This document shows, piece after piece, positions 52,881-64,000 of a stretch of 64,000 nucleotides of DNA. The notes under the pieces were generated by a model, which was given only the letters and a program-made list of their open reading frames with translations, ran no database searches and was not told the origin of the DNA. The position numbers and the translations under genes are program-made. Source of the DNA: Maea johnstoni (taxonomy: Eukaryota; Annelida; Polychaeta; Spionida; Magelonidae); assembly GCA_963942565.1 (NCBI GenBank), contig OZ012694.1:35310950-35374949 (forward strand). The letters are read 5' to 3'. How positions within the stretch are numbered: position 1 is the first letter of the stretch; the number at the start of each line of letters is the position of its first letter.

Positions 52881-53789
52881 GGAGTAGGGGTAGTAATGGT
52901 ATCCGGGGTAGCAGCTGTCTTGCGCCTGCCCTGTGCTGCCGAGCCATGCCGCCTAGAGCCTCTCTCACTATCCACCCTGCTCCCTGTCAGCTCCTCACAG
53001 TGCCGCTACAACACAGCAGCAGCAGGCACAACCCTCCCTCCCTCGGTTCAAGGTTGTCTGCGATCAAAATACCAGCTTTCCTAGTTCCTACCCCTCCTCC
53101 TCCTCATCGCCATCATCATCCTCTTGCTGCCGGGGCCACAGTTCTCACTTCTCAGTGCATTCAGACGTGAGGGGAAATTAAAACAAGATGTGACAACACG
53201 GCGTGCCACTACTTCTGCCATACACAAAGCAAACCGTTAGTCCAACATTATAGCGTATAGGGCTGTGTATCTATATACTGTGATGCTGCAGATGAGTTGG
53301 TGTTATCCTATTAATTCTTACTGTGGCCAGAGCCGCCGGACACAGTATGACAAGTTTGGTGACGTCTTTCAGGCAAAAATAGAGCTGGGAAAATATTTGA
53401 AGGAGAACTGTTCATATATCCAACAATTTCCTTTTGGATATTTCTAAAAATAATTGTATTGCTCAAGTTGTTGTTGAATTATTAAAGATGCAGACAGCAA
53501 ATATGAGTGTCATTGTGTGGGTCACAGTGTTGGTGCAGCATAACATGGCATAAAAACAACAATGTGTGTTGTGTGTTATTTACCATCATTTTTATGTCAA
53601 AAAAGCATTAACAATCTTGTTGATATATTTGACAATCAGACGAGCTGCTCTTTTCAATTCATCTCTATTTTAGTTTGAATGTTCTTGAAAGTATTCTACC
53701 TAAAATTATTTTTCAGTTTAAAACCACTCATAAAGAGGTTGACCTTGTTCTTCATCAGCTTTTAAGAATATTTTACATATTAGTCACAG

Positions 53790-54130
53790 ATGACCCTATT
53801 TCTGCTATGTAGATGCGGCATTTCTCCACCTGTTGCGCTATAGAAACCCCTGAAGCTGGCCTCTGGGTATGTTTTGGAGCGCGCCCATTGTCTGTGCCCC
53901 ACCCCTATTAACCCCGGGGCCGCTCGGTGATACCCAGTAAATGAGCTGGCATACCTGGGCAGTGTTCTCCCTGACACCTGTGTTCTGGCCCACAATGTCG
54001 CGGGCCCCTCATTCTCTCTCCTGTACCTTGTTAGGGGCTGCCCTCCAGTGATAAGAGGCTGCCCTTTATCACACTCACCTCTCATTCATTACCCCCTCAT
54101 CGCTGACTTCTTCCTGTACATGCTGGGGTG
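53790..54130. promoter_or_regulatory. GC-rich repeat-free island in KDM3 intron 1
   Basis: It contains GGAGCGCGCCCATTGTCTGT (SOX-like CATTGT), CTATTAACCCCGGGGCCG, GTGATAAGAGGC (GATA core) and CACCTG E-boxes. No protein is recognised. It is a candidate regulatory element on motif content only. Confidence 0.25.
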
Positions 54131-55717
54131 GGGTGGTCATGTACTGAAACCTTATAGTTTCTTCAGCCTCTAGGCCAACAATCCAATTTAATGACTGTAA
54201 CACATTTTGGTCATCTCATTTTGTCTCAATTGTATGGTTATTCAGGTTACATTCAGGTGAAAATATTCAATCATCTCAAAGAATTGACATTTTTAGAAAA
54301 TCCTGAGAACAAATTTAGGTGTCCTAGTATGAGATATTTGAGCGTTTGCATGTCTAAAAAATGCCACAGACATTGTGTTGGCTATGAGCTATGTAACTTG
54401 ATATCACATCTAATATAGCAGAAATATTTCAGTTTTTAGTACTCAGACATTTGGATGATAGAAGCTTGAAACAAGCAATATAATCTCCTTGGAAGCCTAT
54501 ATTGTACAACCGCGGGTGTTGTGAATATTAGCATTGGCCTGCTCAGACTGTCTTCCTCCACTGATTTCCACCCAAACAATGCTATGAATATTGCAGGCAG
54601 AGCTTAGCGGGGAAATGAGAATGATGGTCTCATGTATTATACATGTATCCAGGGTCTGCTCTGACGCCGGCTCACTTGCTCACTGTGTTTTACATGTAGA
54701 TAGGGTATTGCAGGAAACCAGTGATGGCTGGGACTCAGTCCCTCTCGTTAATGGGCCCATAATTCTCTAGGGTCAGGGTCAGGTTCGATAAAACATCCCA
54801 GGGTTAGGATAATCTTATAAGGTTTCCATACAGTTATGGCTAAGGTTCCCCGAATTATGTATGTAAGGACGGTTAGGTTACCATAAGGATACTTAAGGTA
54901 AAGGTAAATTTTGTCCCAATGTTTGGAAAATTTATGGCATTCCTAACCTTAATTAAGTTGTGTCATGCAACCATGTTCAGGCTTCTTTCTGGGGCTGTGG
55001 TGTCCAATCCGAGTTATATTGTGTTTCGTTTGGTATTCAGAATATTGGTTCCTGCAGCAACTGGTATTAATTTGAGCTGGTAAATTATTGTATGTTCTTC
55101 TAATTTTCACTCTTCAGGACTCCTCTTGCACATAACTCAATTTGCAACACAGTCACATGAAACAATGTATAATATAGTCTTATAGGAAACAGGCCAGCAT
55201 CTGCCCATGTGCATCAAGTAAATCAACCATTGAACACAAGGCCATATACACCTATTCAGGCCATATAAAATTATTCAGAAAATTATCACAGCATCTAGGC
55301 AACACTATTCAAGGAGAACTCTTAGCATGGATGGCTAACTCCATTTATATGTGTTCAAGTTAGGAGAGAAGCTTATGTTTACTTTTTGTGATACTTACAA
55401 TAGTAAAGCTATTTCCAACTCTATAGTGCATAGTGCACAGTATACATCCAAGGTCAGGTCTGATGATAAGAGTGCCATATGTGTATATAGACTATGGTTG
55501 CTGATAAAGGGGAGGGGAGGGGGGCTCTGAGCTACCATGGGCCGGGAAGATATGGAGGGAAATCAGCAATCCTGTTATATAACATTTCCAGTGATAACAC
55601 CATCAGGTAAACACATCAGAATTATATTGCCGCCAATATTGATCAGCTCTGTACTACTGCATGGCTTAAGACACAGGCTCTGGCATCTGGGAACTTGCAG
55701 GAACTTAGCCAGCAGGG

Positions 55718-56043
55718 CAGGGTCTTAGCCAGGATTTAAAAAATGCCTGTTCAAAAACATTAATTTCTGTCCTGGCAATTTGGCAAAGTCTCTGCAGCGG
55801 GGTGTCTATGCATCATCCAAACACTCAAAAAATCAAACATCAGAACACCCAATTTCTCAAAGGTTAGTTTTCAAGAAAATGGTATCTATTTTTACCTCAG
55901 AATAATTTCCATGAGATAAGGACAAAATATATGTTTATGGTTGTTATCCAAATTTTGGTTCCCCTTGAAAAATAGGACGACTAAAAATGTGAAGATAGCT
56001 AATTTTGGCCACCTAGTTTCGAAAGCCCTGACTAAGGCCCTAG
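55718..56043. mobile_element. hAT-type MITE, inverted-end variant
   Basis: The left end CAGGGTCTTAGCCAGG and the right end (complemented: AGGGCCTTAGTCAGGGCTTT) both resemble the usual left terminus. The interior is diverged and partly reversed. It lies in KDM3 intron 1. Confidence 0.6.
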
Positions 56044-56368
56044 CTTTGTACTAGCATAGACTGTACAGTTAGCATGATTCCCGAGTACTGACCAGTGTAC
56101 ACTAGGGGTTAACCCAGTTGACCAGTACAATCTGCAGAAAGGGAGGGAAACTTGCATCCCTCTTATGTAACATTTCCAATTATAGCAACTATGCAGGGTT
56201 AGATATGTATGCATAATACTAAGCCCTTAAGGCACATGTAATAACCAAGTTGATCTAGATATGCATGGAAAACATGCTGAATATTTCAGGGGTACCTTGT
56301 GTCTGATTTTTACATAACACTTCCAATTATATAGCAAACCTAGGCTAGATATTACTGCAGAATAAGGC

Positions 56369-56872
56369 TTACCGTAATTTCGCGTGTATAAGACACACTT
56401 TTTTACACTAATTTATTCACTCAAATCGGGGGTGCGTCTTATACACAAAGCTAGAAATCTAGGGTGTTTTACATCGAGTTACCAGGCCACTCGGAGATCG
56501 CCAATTACAATTATAATGCGGCCAAAACAATGCCCATCGATGTTTGCCTCGTCATTGATGAATTGTAATTACTGAAACACCCTCCGCTAGAATTTACTGA
56601 TTACAATCCATGTGACATGCCTAGGACAATGGGTAGTGAGTACCGATGCAGGGTGATACGCATTGATGTCACGGTGATGTCACATTTCACTCATCTCAAT
56701 ATGCGTTTTACTGGCTTTCTAGCGTTACTCATGAGGAGTTGATTTCCTACGATAATTCCGAAAAGGGGGTGCGCACTATACACAAAGCTAAGGCCTATAC
56801 ATCATTTTAAAGGCCTGGACAAGGGATGCGTCTTATATACGGGTGCGTCTTATACACGCGAAATTACGGTAA
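56369..56872. mobile_element. MITE with TTACCGTAATTTCGCGTG termini
   Basis: It is 504 bp with perfect inverted ends of at least 26 bp, beginning TTACCGTAATTTCGCGTGTA at both ends. The next bases read as GTGCGTCTTATAC repeats just inside. It is related in design to 19148-19665. No coding frame was seen. It lies in KDM3 intron 1. Confidence 0.85.
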
Positions 56873-57186
56873 TGTTAAAGGGGGTTATTCTTAAATTATC
56901 TGTTAAGCGGGAAAGGATTGTATGGAAAGTTTGGGTCTGATTAGATGAAGTATTATCATTACTTAATAAGTTAATACTACTAATGGTCCCATCTTTTCAT
57001 GTATGTAGCATACTGCACTGACCAAGTTGGAGCTTCAGTCCCTTGCTAGAACTTGCAAAATTGGACAGGGACATATTTCTACTTCTGTGTATTATTTGCA
57101 ATAACAACATAGCACAGTTAAGTGTGTTTGCATTGTACTGCTGTACATTTGAGGTCCTGCTTTGTGCAGTTGTGGAAGAATTGTGA

Positions 57187-57202
57187 GGGGGGGGGGGGGG
57201 GG
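57187..57202. repeat. Poly-G tract
   Basis: About 16 consecutive G residues lie in KDM3 intron 1. Confidence 0.9.
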
Positions 57203-58954
57203 GTGGACCTGTTTGTGTTCTATTTCATATTTGCAATAATATCACTGCACAACTGGATGTATTTTTATTGCACTGCTATTTGCATTGGGGCTTACCGAGA
57301 ACAAGGCAGAAATGGTGGTACCAATATCTCCCTGTAATAACAACAGCTCTTGATACGCATATGCCACATATTACCGTACAACTGAAGTGGTCTGTGCTCT
57401 CACATACCACAGCACTGTGCTAAGCTGAGCAGAAATGGAGGGAAACCTGCGTCTGCTATGTAATACTTCCACTAAAACCGCAGCCGCTCGAGTAAGCCAA
57501 GGTATGAAGCACGCTGCAGTACATTACAAGGGTTAGCGGGGTGCAATCTGCAGATAGACCTGATCAAGTAGAAACATTGTGTACAGGGCCTCAACAGTGT
57601 CTACACAGGTGAAAGACTCCCAATAGCAGGAGAACCATTGTGTACGGCTGCTAGGCTGCTCACTGTAGTGTATTGTGCACTGTGTAGTAGTGCACACCTG
57701 TTTTGGCAGGAAGGACTACTTACTAGTAATTTGTGGCATGTTTGCCGTAGCAGGGTATATTGGTACTCCTCCAAGGTACACATATCTCTACCTGTATACG
57801 CCTGGATGCTTGGTTGTGAGGAAAGATAGTCTCAGTGGGTAGGGGGGGCGGAGGGGCAGTATCGGGCCTTGACCTTTTCCTGGTGTCTCTATAATGCAGA
57901 GTTAGACATTGCTCGTCCACCTGCCTTCAACAGGAAAAATCTCTCTAAGGCCAATAAAAAGTGAATATATATGGTACTTGCCCTGTATACATGCCATTTA
58001 TCATTTCAAGCCGAAAGTACAACTCAAGTGAAATTAAAGGTAGCAAGATCAGTATGGCAGTTAAAGATTCTGATAAGCAAGTAAAGATTTGAACTTGCTT
58101 ACCTAACAGAGCTGGTACACTTAGGTTATTGTTGTAAAGTCAGGGAGGGTTACCTGCTGGCCTGGACTTCTCGCCTTTGATAGCAAACAGGGATGCAAGT
58201 GGCTTAGTGGAAATCTGATAAAATGGGGAAAACAAGGCAGGATAAAGGTTACAAATGCCTAATGTAGCGATGCTAGATATATATTTTTTAGACATTCAAG
58301 AATGTAGGCATGAACAGTCAATGATATTATTGACTCTTCCTGATGCAGGCTGCAGTTTTTTCTGTGTATTCAAATTGTAATATTTTTCTAATGCAAACGC
58401 ACCACATGCCTTCTCCATTAATCAATGGCGGTCTTACAGTTTCTTTCAGAACTGGAGTTATCCTACTCAATTTTTCCTGAGATCCAGCTGTTAAAATCAC
58501 AGGCACTTTGATGATCTCAAACTCCCCGTTCCTGCTAGAATGTTATTGATCTGAAAATCTTTTGAGAATCCTGGAGAAATATTGTAGGCCATCAACAGGG
58601 ATCTTGGGCATCCTTCCATTAATGTAGTGCTTTAAATAGTAGGTGTACACACTAGTTCATGATATTTTCTACACACACTTGTGTAAATGTTCAAAACATA
58701 TTCCTGCATATATATGACTGCATAAATGCCATTGAAATTCACACATTTAAAGAGTGACAATTTTTTTGTATAATTGACAATAACTATTTGATTATTTTGA
58801 AATTTTGAAAATGTTCATAAGAATTTCATTTAGCTGGTGTTTTGATGGAAGACTGTATATATTTTCCATGTACAAAAGGCAATGAGATACACTCCTCCAT
58901 GGTGATATGGGAGGCCCTGTTATTTAACATGTATTTTGACAGAGACATAGCTTG

Positions 58955-59116
58955 GAAAACTATTTTAAGGTGAACTTTGTGTTAATTAGAACTTCCTTCG
59001 TACAAGTTTTTGCCTTCACATATTTGATAAGGATATAGATCCCTCCTGAGATATTTCCTAATACATCATAGATCCACGCAACATTTTCAAGGGGTACTTC
59101 AAGCTTGAATGGGTTA
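58955..59116. mobile_element. TTAA-type repeat (family B), partial
   Basis: The right end GCTTGAATGGGTTAA and the TAGATCCACGCAACATTTTC stretch match the 15826-16105 copy. The left part is not recognisable. Hairpin fragments of the same family lie near 36410-36520 and 53375-53440. Confidence 0.5.
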
Positions 59117-59159
59117 ATCCATTTAGCATTATCTTGGACATCCACTGGATGGCTTCGAT

Positions 59160-59560
59160 TCATGTGCGGTATGCAGCAGACCTGGCTATAATAGATGCTC
59201 CTAATACATGCGAGTCGTTGGTTGGCTTAGGTCAGGGCTACTAAGCGGCTTAAATCCTATGCAGACAGTGTGTTGACCATGGCAGGCTTGTTACATAGGC
59301 TTAATTCTGCGGCGGGCAATGGATGCCCCGGAGGCTGACACTTGGGTTAATGCATAAGCAGCTGGTCAACATTGCGAGTGACCACTTCCAGCGTTTTCAT
59401 CTCCTCCTGCCACTATCCATTCTGACCAGGAGCATAGGACACCCCCACCATTGGCGGCCATACTTGTTTTGCCACTGGCCAGCCGGCTTGACGGTCAGCC
59501 GACGTTTTGTGTTATTCCCATTTCAAGAAGTTCTCCCGGGAATTTCTATTTCTTTTAGAG
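59160..59560. promoter_or_regulatory. GC-richer repeat-free island in KDM3 intron 1
   Basis: It has high complexity, with CpGs, TTAATGCATAAGCAGCTGG and CCACCATTGGCGGCCATACT. The open frame across it gives a peptide I do not recognise. It is a candidate regulatory element only. Confidence 0.22.
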
Positions 59561-59639
59561 TAAGCACTGGTCTTAGGGCAAAATATAAAATATTTGTTTT
59601 CAATTTTTTTGTTTTCAAAATTAATCAGTATTCAGCATT

Positions 59640-60260
59640 ACAAAATGAATGATTTGTGGTGTAAATTCTCATGAAGTTCTTATGGTCAACTGGTGGGTTG
59701 GTCTTGCGATGTATTTATTATTCTTCAGGCGCATCAGTTGGTGCTTCAAGAAGTCCATGATGATTTGTTTTGGGATAGAAAGATTTCAGGAGAAAAAATT
59801 AAAAATTGTGAATACCAGCTGTAGCGACATAAAACCATTTTATCTTTACTTCTTAGTTATGGGTTAGAGGCAGCTAGTTGTATTGAATTTATTTGATAAG
59901 AAAACCAACTAAAAAAAATTATATATATTTTCTGAACAGCTGAGTACTGATTATTATTCTCAAGACACGTCAGCTGGTGCCTCTACAATTTGATGATTTG
60001 TTTTGGGTAGGAAGAGATGGCTAAATTTCAGGAAAAATTCAATAAAAATTGTAAATGCTGTATCTCCATTGAAATACTTCAGTGTTACTTAGTTTTAGGC
60101 AGTTTTATTATATTTTATAAGAAGACCCACAGAACTTATAATTTACTGTTTGTGAATCTGAAAACAAATGAATCTTGACAAGAAATTCATTTGCTATAAT
60201 TCTGGATGATCAAATATTTTCTTTATCGCAAGACACACATGCTTTTTCAGAGCTGTTATG
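59640..60260. repeat. Old tandem duplication, about 250-bp unit
   Basis: The words GATGATTTGTTTTGGG, TTTCAGGA, AAAAATTGT and TTATTTGATAAGAA or TTTTATAAGAAGACC recur in the same order at about 59755 and 59990, and a weaker third part follows. Confidence 0.6.
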
Positions 60261-61862
60261 ATTTATACTTATCAGGTATGGAGCCTAAGAGTAAATATAG
60301 ATATGCTCCAGCTCCAAGGGATCTATCATGTGCCGTATTCTGTGCATATGTATAGTATGTGATATATCTTGAGATATAGCATTAAAATCACGCTGTCTAT
60401 ATTGGTTCAACATAAATGGCTTTGATAACTGGTCCTGGTCTGAGTGGTGCCTGGGCTAGTATTGCTGTGACCTGAGATGTTTTAGTATGAACAACAAATA
60501 AACAAAAAAGAGCTGGGTACTTGGTCTGTGTTTGCTGGTGGTGTTGAGTAGGGCTGTGTTGATCCTGTACTTGCAGTATGGAGCCAGTGGTGTTTGAAGT
60601 GTGTAGGAGAATTCAGCTCTTATAAGGAGCTTAGATTATAATCAGAAATGTCCACAACACTGAATATTTCAGTCAGCTTTCTTCTGGGTGTAATGGATTG
60701 CAGAAAACTGGAAAATTGAACATAGCGTCCAGTGTTCAGAATTATTCAATTTATCCTGGTAAAAAGATTATTGATTGATCAATCAATATTAATTTATATT
60801 AAATATGATTTTGTTGGACCAAAATGACTTAAACGAAATTCAAATGTTCCTATGATATTCAGAAATAACTTTTACTCAGTGGAAGTCCGAAACAAAAATG
60901 GTTCAAGTTGAGTAATTACGACCACAAAGACCCTGTATACTCATCAAAATTGTTCTAGAAAATTTAAATTATGAATCATATGTATTTTTCAGAGTTTTTG
61001 GTGAATTTTTCCACAAATTTGTCTAGATAAATTCCCAATATCTATTGGAATGTTAAAGATAAATTTTCCTATATATTTTATGTTATAAATGCTAAATCAG
61101 TAATTCCACCACCATAGATGTTATCCCCATTGTGCTTCTCCTCCCGAATAGGAGTTGTTATTTAGTTGCCATGGCAGTAGCCTAGCCGTAATGCAGTATT
61201 AATTGATCATTGAAAAATTTCAATCAGGTGGCATAACACTAAATAATTATTCAACCACCTCCTGCTCCACCTGATCTATACAGTTATTGGCAATTTATGA
61301 AGGCATGTATGCCACATACATACACTTAAGTATCTCCTACATGAATCGACCATTTGGCTGGAAAATCCCCCAGTAGTACACACTGTGGTATAATAGTGAT
61401 ATTGATCCAGGTCTTGGATCTATGGAGGTTTTCCTCTTGTTTTCTGTATAACCTTGAGGGAGACTGTACAATACAACCTGCCTTGTAATCATATTGCATG
61501 TGGTATTGAGAGTTTTGAGAGGAGATCAAAGTAAAAGTATTCTACTAACTCTGGAAGGGCAGGTTATGTTTTTCATTAGACGTGGATTTCTTGGCAAGCC
61601 TAGTGGTGGGCTGGCTGTCAGTGGTGTCTGAGTGTGTGTATGTGTGGAAACATGACCCAGTATACCACCAGGCTGTGGCTGAGGCTGAGGCTGTGTGGAG
61701 CTCCAGCCGGGACTACTTTCTCTCTCTCTCTGCCAACCACAGCAGCTCCACTGGCTGCCTCTCACTGCAGCGAGAGTAGGTCATGTCAGGATTGTCATTA
61801 GTAGTACAGCAGGCTGGCAGCCTGGTGTACAAACAATAACGTCCAACTACCAATCACACCCA

Positions 61863-61879
61863 CAGACTAATCATAATCC

Positions 61880-61922
<43 letters not shown>

Positions 61923-62020
61923 TATCATCACAATGTCATATATAGGCTAATTGGAGCTCTAGTGGTAGTGGTAGTATTGTTGTATTTAAGTATGGAGACT
62001 TATCACAATCCTTCTCTTAC

Positions 62021-62062
<42 letters not shown>

Positions 62063-62250
62063 CCATGCCATAAATACATAGCTAGGCTAATTGGAGCTCT
62101 AGTGGTAGTGGCAGTATTGTTGTATGTATGTATGGAGACTTATCACAATCCTCCTCCTCATCCTCACATCATCATCATCACAATGCCATAAATACATAGC
62201 AAGGTTAATTGGAGCTCTAGTGGTATTGGTAGTATTGCAACAGCATTCAT
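61863..62250. repeat. Tandem repeat with (CAT)n blocks
   Basis: Three ~140-bp units share AATTGGAGCTCTAGTGGTA, GTAGTATTGTTGTA, TATGGAGACTTATCACAATC and a CAT microsatellite (61878-61930, 62019-62063 and a short one near 62168). Confidence 0.9.
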
Positions 62251-62379
62251 AGGCTTAATAGGTGCTAATGAGAGAGAGAGAGGGAAAACAGTGGCAGTGT
62301 GAGAGTGGAACTGCTATGTGTTATTGTAGTCTATCAAAACAGAACAGGCTGATGCCGAGCTGAGCAGGATGTTAACCAT

Positions 62380-62830
62380 TGGTACGAAGCTGAATGATAC
62401 CACTATTACAGAAGTAGGTCCCTCTATCTATTTAAACCATTAGGATGAAGCTGAATGATACCACTATTAGAGAAGTAGGACCCTCTATCTATTTAAACCA
62501 TTGGTACATGCGGAATGATACCACTATTAAAGAGCTAGGACCCTCTATCTATTTAAACCATTAGGATGAAGCTGAATGATACCACTATTAGAGAGCTAGG
62601 ACCCTCTATCTATTTAAACCATTAGGATGAAGCTGAAAGATACCACTTTTAGAGAACTAGGACCCTCTATCTATTTAAACCATTGGTACGAAGCTGAATG
62701 ATACAACTATCAGAGAAATAGCCAAATAGGACCCTCTATCTATTTAATTTAAACCATTGGGATGAACTCGAATGATACCACTATTAGAGAACTACCTCTA
62801 TTAGAGAACTACCTAGGGAAGGAAGGTTGT
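62380..62830. repeat. 61-bp minisatellite
   Basis: About seven units contain AAACCATTAGGATGAAGCTG, AATGATACCACTATTAGAGA and GGACCCTCTATCTATTT. Variation between units is modest. Confidence 0.93.
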
Positions 62831-64000
62831 GTGAACATTTCGGTGGATACAAGACTCTAGACCGAGTACATTTATCTCAATTTATTCAAACCTTTTAGAA
62901 TAGGTTATAAAAGGTTATTGATAATTCCTTTCAGACATACACCCAAGTTTCTTAACACTGTTTATGTCCTGCTCATAGTAATCTAGGTTATCTGCTTGAT
63001 GTATATGATGGATAGGTAGCTTGATATCACCTGCTCTGATTGCAAATAGGTTCAAAGTTCATTCACAGTGACAAAGACTTTCATAATTTTTTTTTTCATT
63101 TGGTATCATTTGAGGCCTTTTTTGAACCATTTATATGTCTGGATCATTTTTTTCTAAAGGATATCTATTTCCATGAGCAATTTCAGATACTCTTTGATCC
63201 TAATCGGGCTGACTATGAGTTTGTATTAATGAATTCAATATACATAAGATTAGGACCAGTTCCCATTTTGCATAATGACTTAGATTTCAAGTGTACCTGG
63301 CTAGGTAAGCTTTGAGGTATCCTCTTGGAATATGTCTTATCAGTTATATATTCATGTATCCATGTAGTTTTTATCACAGCTGTTCCAGAGTTACTATATG
63401 CGCTGTAATGCGCATCTGGCTCAGTGCATGTGAGCAAGTTGCCAGTGACTGGTGGTTTAGTCTGGCTCTACCGGGGATACTGTGGTTTACTCCACTGAAT
63501 ACAGGTTCATGATTTCGCCTTAATGCTGTGGTAGAGAAAGAGTGACAGCAAATGGAACTCCAAACCCATTTCATACCAGTGCAAGGTTGGTCCCCAGTGT
63601 GTATCTTATGGGGTCTGTTGACAATTCTATAAGTCCCTGCCTAAAAAATCTCAGTTCTGCCTGCAGATACTGGTTTAAGGTAATTAACTAATTATCACCA
63701 GAGTGGTCCAAGAGCTCAGAATAGAGGTTTCTAATGAAGGATGCGAAGAGGAAAGAAATATATCATGGACACATGCTCATCTGACTGGGGGACTTTCATA
63801 CAAACATTTTTCACTGAACTTCTTTACGCAAAATATTTGTGCATATGTTTGAGATAGCTGGAAAACATTTTGTGCATACATGTGAGACCACTATATACAA
63901 TTTTTGTGCGTATGTATCAGATTATCAGGCAAATTTTTGTCTATCAGGAATATTTTATTCATAATATGTCCATTAATGTTTTGTGCATAATACTGCCTAT

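Larger units (their letters stand above)
44020..64000 (+). other. KDM3 intron 1 (no exon 2 found)
   Basis: From the gtaaga donor at 44020 to the window end I found no exon encoding the expected continuation of the KDM3 N-terminal domain. Low repeat density from 44300 to 52200 is broken by GC-richer islands listed separately. Large parts (44560-45200, 46040-47100, 47950-50200, 54790-55500, 60270-61560, 62840-64000) show no feature that I can name. Confidence 0.5.

Noticed and set aside
52880-53170. Pro/Ser-rich frame as an exon of KDM3
   Set aside because: Low-complexity CCT/CAT-rich DNA next to a minisatellite; no match to the KDM3 N-terminal domain and no convincing splice pair.
61695-62081. 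Frame with His runs
   Set aside because: It comes from (CAT)n blocks in a tandem repeat.

Overview
The window is animal (metazoan) nuclear DNA: protein-coding exons with GT-AG introns of nearly 20 kb, AT-rich sequence, many microsatellites, and a dense load of short DNA transposons plus LINE and Penelope-type retroelements. It looks like a large-intron, repeat-rich invertebrate, probably marine, but nothing in the sequence fixes the phylum. There are no bacterial operons and no CRISPR array, and I could support no tRNA or rRNA gene.

Only two host genes can be supported, arranged head to head. On the minus strand, five exons between 43209 and 3011 encode the first 139 residues of a REEP1-4 family protein (ER-shaping, TB2/DP1/HVA22 domain). 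The rest of the gene must lie beyond the left edge or in exons I could not find. On the plus strand, 43864-44019 is the first coding exon (52 residues) of a KDM3/JMJD1C-type JmjC histone H3K9 demethylase. Its intron 1 fills the rest of the window. The two start codons are only 654 bp apart, with CRE, E-box, ETS and YY1-like motifs between them, so the gap is probably a bidirectional promoter. From memory, vertebrates keep REEP1/KDM3A, REEP2/KDM3B, REEP3/JMJD1C and REEP4/HR as neighbours, so this window appears to carry the single pre-duplication pair.

Layout. 1-3010: REEP intron 5 or downstream sequence, with a tandem repeat and small transposons. 3011-4720: REEP exons 5, 4 and 3, with a 43-bp minisatellite in intron 4 that copies the exon 5 splice acceptor about eight times. 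4721-23524: intron 2, whose main feature is a Russian-doll transposon at 16398-22816 (an element with a 724-bp internal tandem repeat, invaded by a 4-kb foldback element that itself holds two smaller elements), next to a LINE fragment. 23525-23597: exon 2. 23598-43177: intron 1, with TTAA-type and hAT-type short elements, a 65-bp minisatellite, a candidate HOX/PBX/MEIS-type regulatory island, and a young 5'-truncated Penelope-like element inserted in an array of palindromic repeats at 40386-42115. 43178-43209: exon 1. 43210-43863: shared promoter. 43864-44019: KDM3 exon 1. 44020-64000: KDM3 intron 1, with several minisatellites and GC-richer, repeat-poor islands that may be conserved regulatory DNA.

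The strongest observations are the ancestral REEP-KDM3 head-to-head pair, the array of decoy splice acceptors in REEP intron 4, the multi-level transposon nest with the recurring 15-mer GTCTATCACGGGACA, and the Penelope insertion with a perfect 13-bp target duplication.
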